Below are positions 31,501 to 41,805 of a DNA stretch of 64,000 bases, in pieces. The notes under the pieces were generated by a model. The model did not search any database and was not told where the DNA came from. It saw nothing but the letters and a program-made list of their open reading frames with translations. The stretch is from Apostichopus japonicus. Taxonomy: Eukaryota; Echinodermata; Holothuroidea; Aspidochirotida; Stichopodidae. The first letter of the stretch is position 1. The number at the start of each line of letters is the position of its first letter. The DNA lies in contig NC_092567.1 of NCBI RefSeq assembly GCF_037975245.1, positions 25,288,876 through 25,352,875 of the forward strand. Reading direction: 5' to 3'. The position numbers were made by a program, and so were the translations under genes.

Positions 31501-33118
31501 ATTGTAGACACCTTGGGATGTAATGAAGAATATGGTTGAGTGTCAGAAATGTATTGGAGGAACTTTAAAATGTCATTTTAAAATATATGCAAGTAGCAGT
31601 CTGCTTTGTGATTAGTTTGGTTTAATCGCAATGAAATTAATTGGCTAAGTATGGTGACAAATTTAAGATTCTATTACACCATTCAGGCCTGACAAGACTG
31701 TCAGGGGGGGGGTGGGGGATGTAGGGGTGTGGGGTTGGGGGCTATACGTAAGCAAAAATGGAGACTTTAAATGTGGGAAATGATGAAACGATTTGACCTG
31801 GGCTCTCTGATCTGGCTCTGAATGGCCTAGCCACCATTAATGATTATGTTGGGTTCATCTTTCTTGTTAGGATTCAAGAATAGTGTGGTGATAGTGTGTG
31901 TTTACATAAAGTTGCAAAGATAAATTAAAACAAAAGGGGAAAAAGAAAAAACAACACATCTAAAACTGATAATAGGATATATAATAACAACTGTATAGAA
32001 AGTAGCCAGTAGAAGTGAAAATTATCTTAACTGCATGTTGATAAAAGGAAAACTTATCAAGACAATACTTTCCCTGTGTGAGTGCTAAAGTGAAAACTTC
32101 CATGGATGTTTTGTTTCTGATAAGTGATATTATTTCTGTGAACTCATCAAGTGTTACAGAATATCCTCTTCTCCATTCACTATGAATTGTACATTGTTTC
32201 ATTTTCTTCTTCGAAGGGTTGCGTTGAGGGTCTTCGAGTATACCTAGCAGATTCATTGGTCATCGTTATGGTCGTCTTTCTAGGTATAGGCCTGATTGAG
32301 GTAAGTTTACTGTGTAGAGGGATCGGAGTAATTACTTTGTAATGAATATGCATGATCAACCAAAACATGATTTGCTTTCATCTTCCTCCCTGGGGAGGGA
32401 GGGGGAGAGGAGGGAGGGGAGAGGAGGGAGGGAGAGGAGGGAGGGGAGAGGAGGGAGGGAGGGGAGAGGAGGGAGGGGGAGAGGAGGGAGGGGGAGAGAG
32501 GGAGGGGAGAGGAGGGGAGGGGGAGGAGGGAAGGGAGAGGAGGGAGGGGGAGGGAGGGGAGAGGAGGGAGGGGGAAATGAGGGAGGGGAGAGGAGGGAGG
32601 GGAGGGGAGAGGAGGGAGGGAGGGGGAAGAGGGAGTGGGAAATGAGGGAGGGGAGAGGAGGGAGGGGAGAGGAGGGAGGGGAGAGGAGGGAGGGGAGAGG
32701 AGGGAGGGGAGAGGAGGGAGGGAGGGGAGAGGAGGGAGGGGGAGAGGAGGGAGGGAGGGGAGAGGAGGGAGGGGGAGAGGAGGGGATGACCCTTGTATGC
32801 TCTGTTGATGTTACACAGATACTTTGATTGTTTAAACATTTGATAATTCTGGCTGGTGTGTAAGGAGACTGGTCTGGCCAACTATAGCCGAAGTTTGTAT
32901 TATGTAAAGCTGTTGTCAATTAAATAAATTAATTACAGTGTGACACAAATTTCAGTGCACACTTAAAAAGAAAATGGAAGATTTTGAGTGTCATGGGCCT
33001 AAACATAGCAGAAGGTCAAACTTAAGTTGTTTTGATATCGTTTCTATTACAGATGATCGGTCTAATATTCACGATGTGTCTTTACTGTCACTTGCGGTAC
33101 GAAAACGAAGATCTGTGA
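22587..33118 (+). CDS. CD151-like tetraspanin with long N-terminal tail (tetraspanin A, 337 aa)
   Basis: Four-pass membrane scaffold protein of the tetraspanin family. Exons: 22587-22617, 25727-26031, 26379-26570, 28389-28463, 30190-30294, 30937-31092, 32217-32300, 33053-33118. All splice sites are GT-AG, with one phase-1 intron and then all phase 0. The start rests on the small exon at 22587 (MASFPVEENG), whose single trailing base completes a Gly codon with exon 2. Residues 12-93 form an unusual cytosolic tail; 46-77 are rich in His, Gln, Pro and Tyr. Then CC (94-95), TM1 about 98-122, TM2 in exon 3, TM3 in exon 4. The large loop holds CCG (239-241), PDSCC (265-269), Cys276 and Gly-Cys (289-290), six cysteines in all, with NDT, NSS and NRT glycosylation sequons. 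TM4 leads to the tail CLYCHLRYENEDL. RDHPSNIY and WKTSFW-type segments resemble CD151/TSPAN11. Partner proteins such as laminin-binding integrins are family inference. Confidence 0.95.
22788..22977. mobile_element. MITE, family CATAGGCGTAGGAG, partial copy
   Basis: Only the right half is present, ending CCTCCTACGCCTATG. It is homologous to the right parts of 42287-42664 and, inverted, of 10088-10474. It lies in intron 1 of tetraspanin A. Confidence 0.8.
23339..23645. repeat. minisatellite, about 80-bp unit, 4 copies
   Basis: Copies contain CAGAATACAAACACAGT, then a TACATGTA-type word and AATACCCATACTG. They lie in intron 1 of tetraspanin A. Long open frames here are repeat artefacts. Confidence 0.85.
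24069..24232. repeat. two-copy tandem repeat rich in AAGACTGTCTTG palindromes
   Basis: A unit of about 80 bp is repeated twice. Each contains GTCTTGTC and its inverse GACAAGAC around an AAAAG spacer, so the region can form hairpins. Intron 1 of tetraspanin A. Confidence 0.8.
26665..26905 (-). mobile_element. tRNA-headed SINE, family B, copy 2
   Basis: On the minus strand it reads GGAGTGTTAGCTCAGTGG (A box) and GGTTCGAGTCACTCC (B box), then a body ending GCTTGCAGGAGGATC and a TACATACATA-like tail. Intron 3 of tetraspanin A. Confidence 0.92.
27648..27955 (+). mobile_element. tRNA-headed SINE, family A, full copy
   Basis: The head GAGCGTGGTGGCCAATTGG, AAGGCGTCGGACTCATGATC and B box GCTGGTTCGATTCC is tRNA-like. 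The body runs through GGGTACCTGTGAGGTAAC to the tail GTGCTTTGAGACCTATCGCT and AAAGCGCTATATAAAAAG. It sits in intron 3 of tetraspanin A in the gene's own orientation. Confidence 0.93.
28076..28302. repeat. tandem duplication, about 127 bp
   Basis: Two copies of a segment containing GTAGCAAAGGT(T/A)ACAGCAGAAAT, GTATGAGTATGAAGTA and TTCAGGCAGACTT, about 90% alike by eye. Intron 3 of tetraspanin A. Confidence 0.85.
30361..30603 (-). mobile_element. tRNA-headed SINE, family B, copy 3
   Basis: Minus-strand copy very close to that at 26665-26905. The A box (GTTAGCTCAGTGGTT) is intact, the B box reads GGTTCGAGTC, and an ATACATGCATACATAC tail is present. Intron 5 of tetraspanin A. Confidence 0.92.
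32386..32783 (+). repeat. purine-only GGGAGAGGAGG minisatellite
   Basis: About 400 bp with almost no pyrimidines on the plus (sense) strand, built from GGGAGAGGAGGGAG-like units of 13-21 bp. It lies in intron 7 of tetraspanin A, 86 bp after the exon ending at 32300. G-runs of 3-5 recur throughout, so quadruplex or triplex structure is possible in DNA and in the pre-mRNA. The Glu/Gly/Arg and Pro/Ser frames across it are artefacts. Confidence 0.97.
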
Positions 33119-33426
33119 GAAGACACACCAGAGTCTACAAGACCGAGGGCTCTCTGGACTTGTACCATCATGGTCAAAGCTAATAGCGCCCTCGTTGTTT
33201 GGGTAAATTGAAGTTAACAAGGTTGTAATTATCATAATAGTTTTGTATTCAGCTTAATTCAAAATGTAAAGATGAAAAAGTAAGTTTTTTTTATTATTTG
33301 GATGTTGTCAAAGTAAAAGAGACCATTACTCCTGCCATGAATTCATGTTATAATAATATTCTAAAGCACTGTAATATCATCCATAAATGACAGTCAGAAA
33401 TCATATTATGAAGTGCTATGACTCAC

Positions 33427-33432
33427 AATAAA
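33427..33432 (+). promoter_or_regulatory. candidate poly(A) signal AATAAA for tetraspanin A
   Basis: First AATAAA downstream of the stop at 33116-33118, giving a 3' UTR of about 330 nt. Other sites further on cannot be excluded. Confidence 0.4.
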
Positions 33433-36400
33433 TATTGAAATATTCTGAATTCCATTGAAGTAATTAAAAAACTAGTCTTTATGGCTGACAGGAATTACAA
33501 ACTGCTGACTAGTTGGGTTTTGGTTGATCTATTCTTTCCTGTTGTAGACTATATCTGTCAAGCATCACAGGTATGTTTATAGGGGTGGTGCCTTTAGTGA
33601 CTCTTGGGTCATTGAACAGAATCTCATCTTATTTTCTTTAAGAGGGGTTGGGGGGAGGAGGGGGATGAGGGGGCTTGGGGTCATGGAAATTTAAATTTTT
33701 TATATGTCAGGTGGTGCATTCTGAGGAATATTTTGACTATGCACCAGGTGTAAATGCATGATTGTGCTAATAACTATTGCATGAGGTTGAAAGAAAATGT
33801 GGGGGTGGGTGGGGGGGGGGTGGGTGGGAGGGAATGTATGTGCCCAAACATCCCTACCTGGATCTGTGCCTGCATTTGTATAAGTTCCATGGAGAGATCT
33901 GTAAATTGCCAACCATGTTCTCTTACTCTTGTTTAGTTATATTTTAGTTAAGAACAAAGAACATGCAGAATAATGTTTCACTATGAATGAAATGGAGGGA
34001 GACATTTATCTTTGATTGAAGCAGATTGCGAGATTGGTTATGAATGAAGAAGTAGAGGGCGACATTTAGTCATCAATGAGCAAGATAAAAGGGCAACATA
34101 TGTACTTTATGTGTTTGTAACATAAAGTGGGTGGCATTTGGTTATGGATGGAAGACTGGGAGGTAGAGAGATTGTTACAAAGTGTTTGAAATGTGAAAAT
34201 ATTAGTTGTGTCATGTAAAATGCACCATAGTTGTCATCTTCCCTGTAAAAGGAGTTTTTGTTTTACTCATTGATTGGTTTGTGAGCCTGGTTAGCACTTT
34301 GCACATATCCTCCAATGCTTACAGTGTGATTCTACACCCTAATGTTACTAACAGTACATTGTACATAATTCTCTGTTGGCTGTATTAACCTCCTCATATT
34401 AATATTTGTAATATTCTTTAAAATGACATTGATGTCTGTAGTCATCATTTTTTTATCATATTTTGACCTCTTTTAGCACTCACCTTGTACAGTTCTTCAT
34501 TCTTGCATTAGTTTATACATTCTGTGTAATTATTCCTGCTAAGTCAATATTTTTTGGTGAATGGTTGAAAGAAAACTTTAAATTTTGCTTTCCTGGGTTT
34601 CCTTGAGTAATTGTTATGAACACTTGGGTCTTACATAGGAGATGGTGTCAAACTTCAAAAAAGGAATAAAAGTTAAGATGTTACCTCAGATGGTGTCAAA
34701 CTTCAAAAAGGTATAAAAGTTAAGATGTTACCTCAGATGGTGTCAAACTTCAAAAAAGTATAAAAGTTAAGTGTCATTTTTACTCACCCCAGACACTCTT
34801 TACACGAGTTATAAATAAATCCAGAAGCAAATCAAAATAGTAGAATGGTTTTGACCATGTTTCTCTTACATCTGAAATGGAAGTTTGCCAATGCTAACAA
34901 ACTCCGTTGTCACAGGGAGGTTAATTTCAAACAGTATGCAGATGATTGGTAAGCTGCTTCATGTATGTAGGACCAGCGGCGGCCCTCAATGTCCGTCAAA
35001 ATATGGATGACTAGCGCAGTCATCCAATTAGAGTAACTTTCGTCAATTTCTAGAATGCTTTTGACATCACTAAAGAAGGTGAAAATGGTTGCTGTAAATG
35101 AACCAAGCAAAACCAAACAAAATTCATGGCCGTAAAATGTATCCTGGCAATATTAACACAGGACAATAAATATATAATGCAGGGAATATAGTGACTTCCA
35201 ATCTTTTCAGGTCTTTTGAAAAACTGAAATTGTGTATCCAGGGTGTTCATTGGTGTTGTATGTGTACGAGGGGGATTTTATAAGTATGTACTTGTTAACT
35301 GGTTCTTTTACTCATGGACACAAAAAAAAAATCAATTTGTTATTAATATTCAAAATGTATAGAAATGAAAACATTTTGGTACAATTTTAAGTTTTAACCA
35401 CGTTTTTTATATGGTACTGTACACTTGTACATAAAACGTAGAGTAGGGCTTTAGGAATGGAGTGCAAATTAAGATTTCTGTAAACAGCGATTTGACGTGT
35501 CAGCTTTAAGAATTTTAATTGATATTCTGTAAACGTGACTGATGTTTGTAATATTTGTATTTAAACCCAATACAAGAGACCTATCAATAATGTTGGACTT
35601 TAGGGGGATCTTCCTAATTATATAGTTTGTTTGAACCAAGAGTTTGAAAATCAGTGAGGGGTTCCTCCCTCAGAGACAAAGATTACTAGCCCAGATGTCA
35701 TAATACTTCATATTTTAAGTTTTCAGTTGTTTTGTTAATCGGTGATGTCAGGCAGTTTTGAAGTTAGTTCAATTTTTTTTAAAGATACCATAATATTTTA
35801 TGTTAACCCAGCTTATTTCATGTACTTAAAGGCAGCAGTTAATTTTGACAGAAGGAAAATATTTTGTGACTAACATTTGATCTAAGCAGAGGGAAAGCAC
35901 CTTCATTAGTTAGGTTTATCAATTCTGCAGGAGTCAGTCTATTGCAAATGAAGTTTTAGAAGATATTTATATTTTGTAGAAGATTTTTAAAAGATATAAA
36001 AAGGTCTTGTGGTCATCACCCTGAAATATTGAAACATATTGATTGGTTTTTAATTAAAAATCAATCAATTTCTTGATTACCTGGCCATTTGCTATATAAC
36101 ATAATACTTGTAAAATGTTATGTCATTCAAGCCTTCTAAAATAAATAAGCCTTTAAGTAAATTACTACTGTTCAAAGAATTGTTTAGAAGTAAATTTATG
36201 GACATTTAAAAGTAGAATATAATTATAAGCATCCTGCATGGTAAATGTTTCATTCAGTTCTACAGCTGTTTTTGAGATACATTTTCGTTTGGTGTGACGT
36301 TGAAACATTAAATATGGTAGTTTAAGCAGCTTTTTGCATTTTGTCGCCATTTTCGCACCCGTTTGACACTTTTTTACATTAACAGTATTCATCCCAAAAC

Positions 36401-36890
36401 AGCAAAGAAAGATATTAGCATGGTTTTCCCCTGCCAAGAGCATTAATTGGCGAGTAAATAAGGACTTCTGCAGATAATGAGTTGAGTGTCTTCAGACAAA
36501 TTCTTCATTTAATTTTAATCGCATGCAGTTCCCCAAATTCCCAAGTTTTAATTCAACCAATCAGTGAATAGCTAATATGTTGATTACGAGCCGTTGCTTA
36601 AAATATGTTCATTCACAGCAGTCAGAAAAAGTGACGTTGGTATCACAGCCATACACAATGTTCACAAATAAAGCATAGTGTTGTGAATAGATAAGCTAGT
36701 TATGTATGTCGTTATGGCATCGTGGGGTCAAGGAGGTTGAGAAAATCATAGAAAAGGAAACAAAAAGCTGCTTTAAAAGGGAACCATATAGTATTCATAG
36801 TGAGACTAAAAGTTTAGAAATATTGAAGTTTACATATTTTCCTTCGGCATTTGCCTCATCTTTAGTACAAATATCTGTCATGTCAGGCCA
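33433..36890. other. non-genic 3' flank of tetraspanin A
   Basis: No recognisable gene. Contains a small three-copy tandem repeat (34639-34775) and otherwise unremarkable AT-rich DNA. The first part may be an extended 3' UTR. Confidence 0.45.
34639..34775. repeat. tandem repeat, about 50-bp unit, 3 copies
   Basis: GATGGTGTCAAACTTCAAAA followed by TATAAAAGTTAAGATGTTAC is repeated three times with small indels. Confidence 0.9.
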
Positions 36891-36891
36891 C

Positions 36892-37075
36892 TTAGCTTCT
36901 CGGTTTTTGGCTAAGATCATGTTTAGTATATGTTCCCTTTCGAGGGGAATGGTGATGCACACCTGACGATGATCACACAGTCACAGTCCCGATGCAAGGG
37001 GACTGGGGTTAGAAGCGGATCAGTCGTTCGGTAGTTTGGTTTTCGTGCCCAGGTTCTTTCCTGGGCGACTTGTCC
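36892..37075 (+). pseudogene. U2 snRNA-headed repeat, copy 1
   Basis: The first 45 nt (CTTCTCGGTTTTTGGCTAAG, then ATCATGTTTAGTATATGTTC) are a mutated copy of the U2 snRNA 5' end. The branch-point pairing word GTAGTA is changed to TTAGTA. The remaining 140 nt are not U2 and end in a hairpin GCCCAGGTTCTTTCCTGGGC. Copy 2 repeats the same chimeric structure directly downstream. Confidence 0.7.
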
Positions 37076-37089
37076 TTAAAAAAGTATTT

Positions 37090-37262
37090 TCTCGGCCTTT
37101 TGGCTAAGATCATGTGTAGTATCTGTTCCCTTTCGAGGGGAATGGTGATGCACACGCGACGATGATCACACAGTCACAGTTCCAATGCAAGGGGAATGGG
37201 GCTGAGAGCGGATCAGTCGTTCGGTTTTCATGCCCAGGTTCTTTCCTGGGTGACTTTTTCTT
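37090..37262 (+). pseudogene. U2 snRNA-headed repeat, copy 2
   Basis: CTCGGCCTTTTGGCTAAGAT then CATGTGTAGTATCTGTTC agrees with the U2 snRNA 5' domain at 37 of 38 positions by eye, keeping the GTAGTA branch-point recognition word. From 37129 on the sequence departs from U2 (no stem-loop III/IV, no clear AATTTTTGG Sm site) and matches the body of copy 1: CCCTTTCGAGGGGAATGGTG, GGATCAGTCGTTCGG and a terminal CCCAGG...CCTGGG hairpin. It is either a U2-derived SINE-like repeat or a chimeric pseudogene. Confidence 0.7.
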
Positions 37263-37271
37263 AAAAAGTAT

Positions 37272-37316
37272 CTTGGCTAAGATCAATTGTATTAAGTATC
37301 TGTTCTTTTCAGTTCA
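37272..37316 (+). pseudogene. U2 snRNA 5'-end fragment, copy 3
   Basis: CTTGGCTAAGATCAATTGTA then TTAAGTATCTGTTCTTTTCAG resembles U2 with a small insertion. Unlike copies 1 and 2 it continues a few bases into the authentic U2 sequence (TCTTATCAGTT) before similarity ends. Confidence 0.55.
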
Positions 37317-37610
37317 TGTAGAGTTACACAGTAGATTGTTCACTGACCTTTGACCTATCTACAGTAGATTCCAAGGGACTTTTGATACTTGACGTATTAA
37401 AGACGGTCTTGACCATACCAGTATAGTATCGATAAACGGAAAATGGGGTTGCTAGTGGAACAAGTTGTTTGGTTTCCCGGGGTGACCTTTCTTAACATTT
37501 GAAAATGCACCCTTTAATACTACTGCCATAACTGTTTACCTGCCTCAGACACTTTAATTGGCTCTCGCGGTAGATCACATGATATTTGAGCTGTGTAAGT
37601 GACTTATCCA

Positions 37611-38060
37611 CAAGGGCGGCGGAACCGGGGGGGCACAGGGGGCACGTGCCCCCCCACTTTTCCTCAGGGTTAAAAATGTGCCCTTTCTCTACATAAAAAT
37701 TGAGGTGTCTCAAATTAGCAAGAGGCCAGGGAACCAGAATGAACACTCGGGAAGGGCCGTTTCCGGCCATCTGAGGGGTTTGTAAAAGCAAAAATTTTCT
37801 TGTACGCCATCCGATGGTGGCGCTCCGCTCAGATAGTCTTGCATACAACTTTAGATATTGCAGTGCTACTATGCATATTTTCCATGAAAGGGGGGGGGGG
37901 GGCGGGCGTTGATGGAGGGATGTGTATACGCTAAAAAGATAATACAGACAGAGTTATAAAAGGGTACTAAATATAAGGCAATATCAGTCGAATCGAATTC
38001 CTGCAAAGTGCCCTTTGATGTCGGTGCCCCCCCAGATTAAAAGTGCTTCCGCCGCCCTTG
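37611..38060. mobile_element. hAT-type MITE, family CAAGGGCGGCGGAA
   Basis: A perfect 14-bp inverted repeat CAAGGGCGGCGGAA / TTCCGCCGCCCTTG is flanked by a perfect 8-bp target duplication CTTATCCA (37603-37610 and 38061-38068). The interior includes the core shared with other families (CGTTTCCGGCCATCTGAGG, GGTGGCGCTCCGCTCAGATA). Non-coding, 450 bp. Confidence 0.95.
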
Positions 38061-38068
38061 CTTATCCA

Positions 38069-38907
38069 AGCTCGTTCCCTCGGCTAAGCATGGCAAATTG
38101 ATTATGTAATACACAGGCTAACGTTCCAGAGTAATAATTTTGGAAAGTGAAGAAGTGGGCAGTGGCGAAAAATTAACGGCAGTCTAACGAAAGGGCAGAT
38201 TTTCAAATGAAAAGTGTTTCTATTGAGGTGTATTCATTTGTCATTCTACCAGACTTTATTTATATCTTTTAAACTAATTAAGGTTGCATTGTTTCTAACT
38301 TATGTATACTGCTTTCATCTTCGTTGCATTATAATTTATCTTGAGAACTTCCTGTTCTACTTAATAATCTGTTTAAAGGAATTTGTAGATGTAGTAATTA
38401 TAGAGCTGTTTGCATCAGCATGTTAGTGATTTCCAGATCCCAGTATTTAAGGAGAAAGAAGAATAAATTGAAAGTGAATTTGCATAAGACAAAGCTTGAA
38501 GTGTTGGAAGTAGCTATCCTGTGTTTGCATTTTCATGAATAAAGAGGCCATTTTCTTTGGTAGATAATTAGAATATACTATGTGAATGTGTACATAGTAA
38601 CCTCTAGGCTTTAACTTCCATGCATCATAGCTTCCTTGGTTTTACTAAAAAATACATCTTTTCTCTTTGAATGATGTTGTGTCCCTGGTAACTATAGCAA
38701 CAGTCTTGTGGCATCTTTTAAATACCTTTTATCAATAAGAATTTGTGATTTTACTTACGACTTGAAATATAATTAGTTTATTCAAGTATGCATTTGTTAC
38801 AAGAGTGTCTTTATTGTAGTTGTCCATTCAAATTAAAACCATGGATTGGAGTTCGCAGTGACTACAGAAACCTGAAACAGGATGCATATATATTGGGATA
38901 TATGGTA
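38069..38907. other. non-genic spacer
   Basis: Nothing recognisable. AT-rich with scattered stop codons in all frames. Confidence 0.45.
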
Positions 38908-39220
38908 AGAGCGTGGTGGCTAATTGGCTAAGGCGTCGGACTTGTGATCCAAGGATGCTGGTTCGATTCCTGCCTAGTTCATTACGTTTTGTCCTTGGGC
39001 AAGATGCTTTATCTCACTTGCCTTGCTCCACCCAGGGGTTAAATAGGTACCTGTGAGGTAACTTGTCATTGGGTGCAGTATATAACTGCTGCCGACTGGA
39101 GGGATTGTCTCTGGGACAGGTTATCATTAACCAGGGGTAATAAAACGTCTGTAAAGCGCTTTGAGACCTATCGCTGGTATAAAGCGCTATATAAAAACCA
39201 AATATTATATATTATTATAA
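38908..39220 (+). mobile_element. tRNA-headed SINE, family A, full copy
   Basis: Head GAGCGTGGTGGCTAATTGG with B box GCTGGTTCGATTCC, body GGGTTAAATAGGTACCTGTG, tail AAGCGCTTTGAGACCTATCG plus ATAAAGCGCTATATAAAA and an ATTATATATTATTAT run. Anticodon-position bases read TTGTGAT against CTCATGAT in the copy at 27648. Confidence 0.93.
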
Positions 39221-41163
39221 ATATATATATCTGGGGAAGGTAGAGACAGAATATAGACTACATGAAAAGATAGACAAGGTCATTGTTTTGATGCAATGAT
39301 TTTAATGTTAGCATACATATACCCACAGGCAGTTACTATTTAAAACATTTCCCTGTTAAACTACAATAAGTACTACATATTAAATGTTATCTATGAAAGG
39401 AGAAAGATGATATAACAGAGTTCGTTGCCATAGAAACCAAGCACATAGCAAATGGCATACTTTCAAGCCTCACAACTCATAATGATAGTTTATAAAATCT
39501 TAACAGTGTATCACCCTTTCACCCTCATAGTATTATACTATAGTGTTAAAATGATGTAATTTGCTGGAGCCCATTATTGTCCTCCAAATTGATGTGCAAC
39601 ACTCTTTCATAAATTATGATATTATAATAAGGACAATGGGGGTATCCCCTCCAACAAATCTACAACAGCTTCAGGATTATCCTGCTCCAAGAATACATTT
39701 TTCAGCCTCTTTGAGTCTTAATCCTTTCCAACTGCCAAAGGAAGACCATATTTCACATGGTCTATATGATATGGGGAGGGTCATGTCAGTTTTGATGATT
39801 AAAATTGTGTCACATTAGTCACATGTGTGTCACATAAGTAAGTTTTAGATTCGATATCATAATGTGACAACTTGTTTGTACTTGCTTGACATTTCGAATC
39901 ATATATATATGTGTAAAGCATAACATGATACATGCAAAAAGTACAACTGTAAACAAATTAAACCGTCACTGCTGCTAAACTACAGAAAAGAATAAAAATA
40001 CAGTCACATCTTGCTTGTTATGCTTGTTAAGTTATAAATAAGCCATGAAAGAAGTTCCTTTAGAAAATTTCAGATGAAAGTGGTTGATGGTACATTAAAA
40101 CAAGAACAAGAAATATCTAAAAGAATTGACATTATTACTGTGCGTATTAAATATGACAGTTCTAAAAAAACACAAACTGTTGATTCACTTCATTGATTCA
40201 AATTCTAACTGTTGACTTAAAATATTAGCCTCTATGACAGCGCTAAAAAACACACAAAATGTTGATTAACTTCATTGATTCAAATACTACTGTTGACTTA
40301 AACTATTAGCCTCTATGACAGCGCTAAAAAACACACAAAATGTTGATTAACTTCATTGATTCAAATTCTAACCGTTGACTTAAAATATTAGCCTCTTAGC
40401 AAGATTGCTTTTATCTGAACACAATATATTAAATGCAAATTAAATTTGCATGAAAAAATAATAACATTAAAGTTAGTACCATTGATATATATAGTTACTG
40501 CAAAAGAGGTAAAATGATGTGTCATTACATAAGCATTATCAAAACATAGCTACATCACACGGGAGGTTTAGTGATTCTGGTTCTCTGAGTTGTTTTTTTT
40601 TGGTTTGCTTTTTTTTGGTTTGATTTTATTTACCAAATTTTGTTGATCACAATACTCAAGTATTGACAGAGAATTAGATCAAAGAATGACAATGAAACTA
40701 AACAACATACAATTGCAATAAAATATTCCTTCCCTCCCATCACCCCTTCAACCCACCCCACCCACTTGGAACAGTGCTTAAACCCTAGTTAAGGTAATTA
40801 TCCCATGTAAGACTCCAGCACATTAATGTTCTAAACGGAAATGTTGAGAGATCCCTCCAAATTGTAGCATGCAGTAATGAATACTATACATGTTTACAAA
40901 CATTTTTAATACCTAAAAAAAATTACTTTAAAGTACCACATGATATAAATTTACACAAAATAGTCAATGAATGAATACCTGTCAATAAAAACAATGGATA
41001 CATACCATAATATACAAAGAAAATGAAAAATCTCCAGTTATAATAGAATTCATGCAATTACAATTGTTTTTCTTACATTCCATACCTACCTTTGAAAAGA
41101 TGGCTTATTCAGGAATTGAAAAGTGAAAAACCACAGAAAATGCTCTCTGCACTTCTGAAAATA
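39221..41163. other. non-genic spacer downstream of tetraspanin B
   Basis: No exon or complete mobile element. It contains a three-copy tandem repeat (40152-40399) and T-rich runs near 40595-40630. Confidence 0.45.
40152..40399. repeat. tandem repeat, about 82-bp unit, 3 copies
   Basis: GACAGCGCTAAAAAACACAC, TTGATTAACTTCATTGATTC and TAAAATATTAGCCTC recur three times at 81-82 bp spacing. Confidence 0.9.
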
Positions 41164-41169
41164 TTTATT
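41164..41169 (-). promoter_or_regulatory. possible poly(A) signal AATAAA for tetraspanin B
   Basis: TTTATT on the plus strand reads AATAAA in the gene's direction, about 640 nt past the stop at 41806. It is the first clear match I noted, but distal sites exist. Confidence 0.25.
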
Positions 41170-41805
41170 TACCCTTTCTTCTCTATCTATTCCCCTCCCT
41201 TTTTAGGCAGGAGGGATGGGGGGGGGGGGTGCTGGCAGTGGCATTTAAACAATAATGGAGTACTTTGAGATGTTTAAGTTCATAATCCAAATTTTGGACT
41301 TTTTGATGTGTTTGTTTGCATATTTCTAGCAGTAATGTTCAAATCACACATCAAAAATGATAGTTTAGCTGACCACTCTCTAAGCAATAACTAAATCTGC
41401 AGGTAAAATTATCATCAAAATGACATGATTTATATTATCTGTAGATATTATTTGCAAGTGCTTGTATCGTCCAGCAGCTCAAATGGTCTTTGAAACAATC
41501 AAACAAAAGTATTTCACTAATTTCATAATAAGATACAGTTAGGGCACAAGATTAATCGGTTGATTCCTATTCCTAAAGTCCACACAAGAAGTCATAACTG
41601 ATCTGTGAATTTCATTTTTCTGTACTTCTCTTTACAAACTTAACAGAAGTCCATATCTCTGCCATGTTCTGACCACTGATACAAAAATTTAACAAGTGTG
41701 AAAAGTGTAATTTTTTTTTTTTGGTTTACCTATACAAGCCCTGCAAAAGCGATTATCTTTCTTAATCTCGTGGACGAGACATATTACCCTGTTGTAAAAA
41801 TTGAC

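Noticed and set aside
32342-32919. Glu/Gly/Arg-rich (plus) and Pro/Ser-rich (minus) open frames of up to 187 codons
   Set aside because: Low-complexity translation of the purine-only minisatellite inside an intron.
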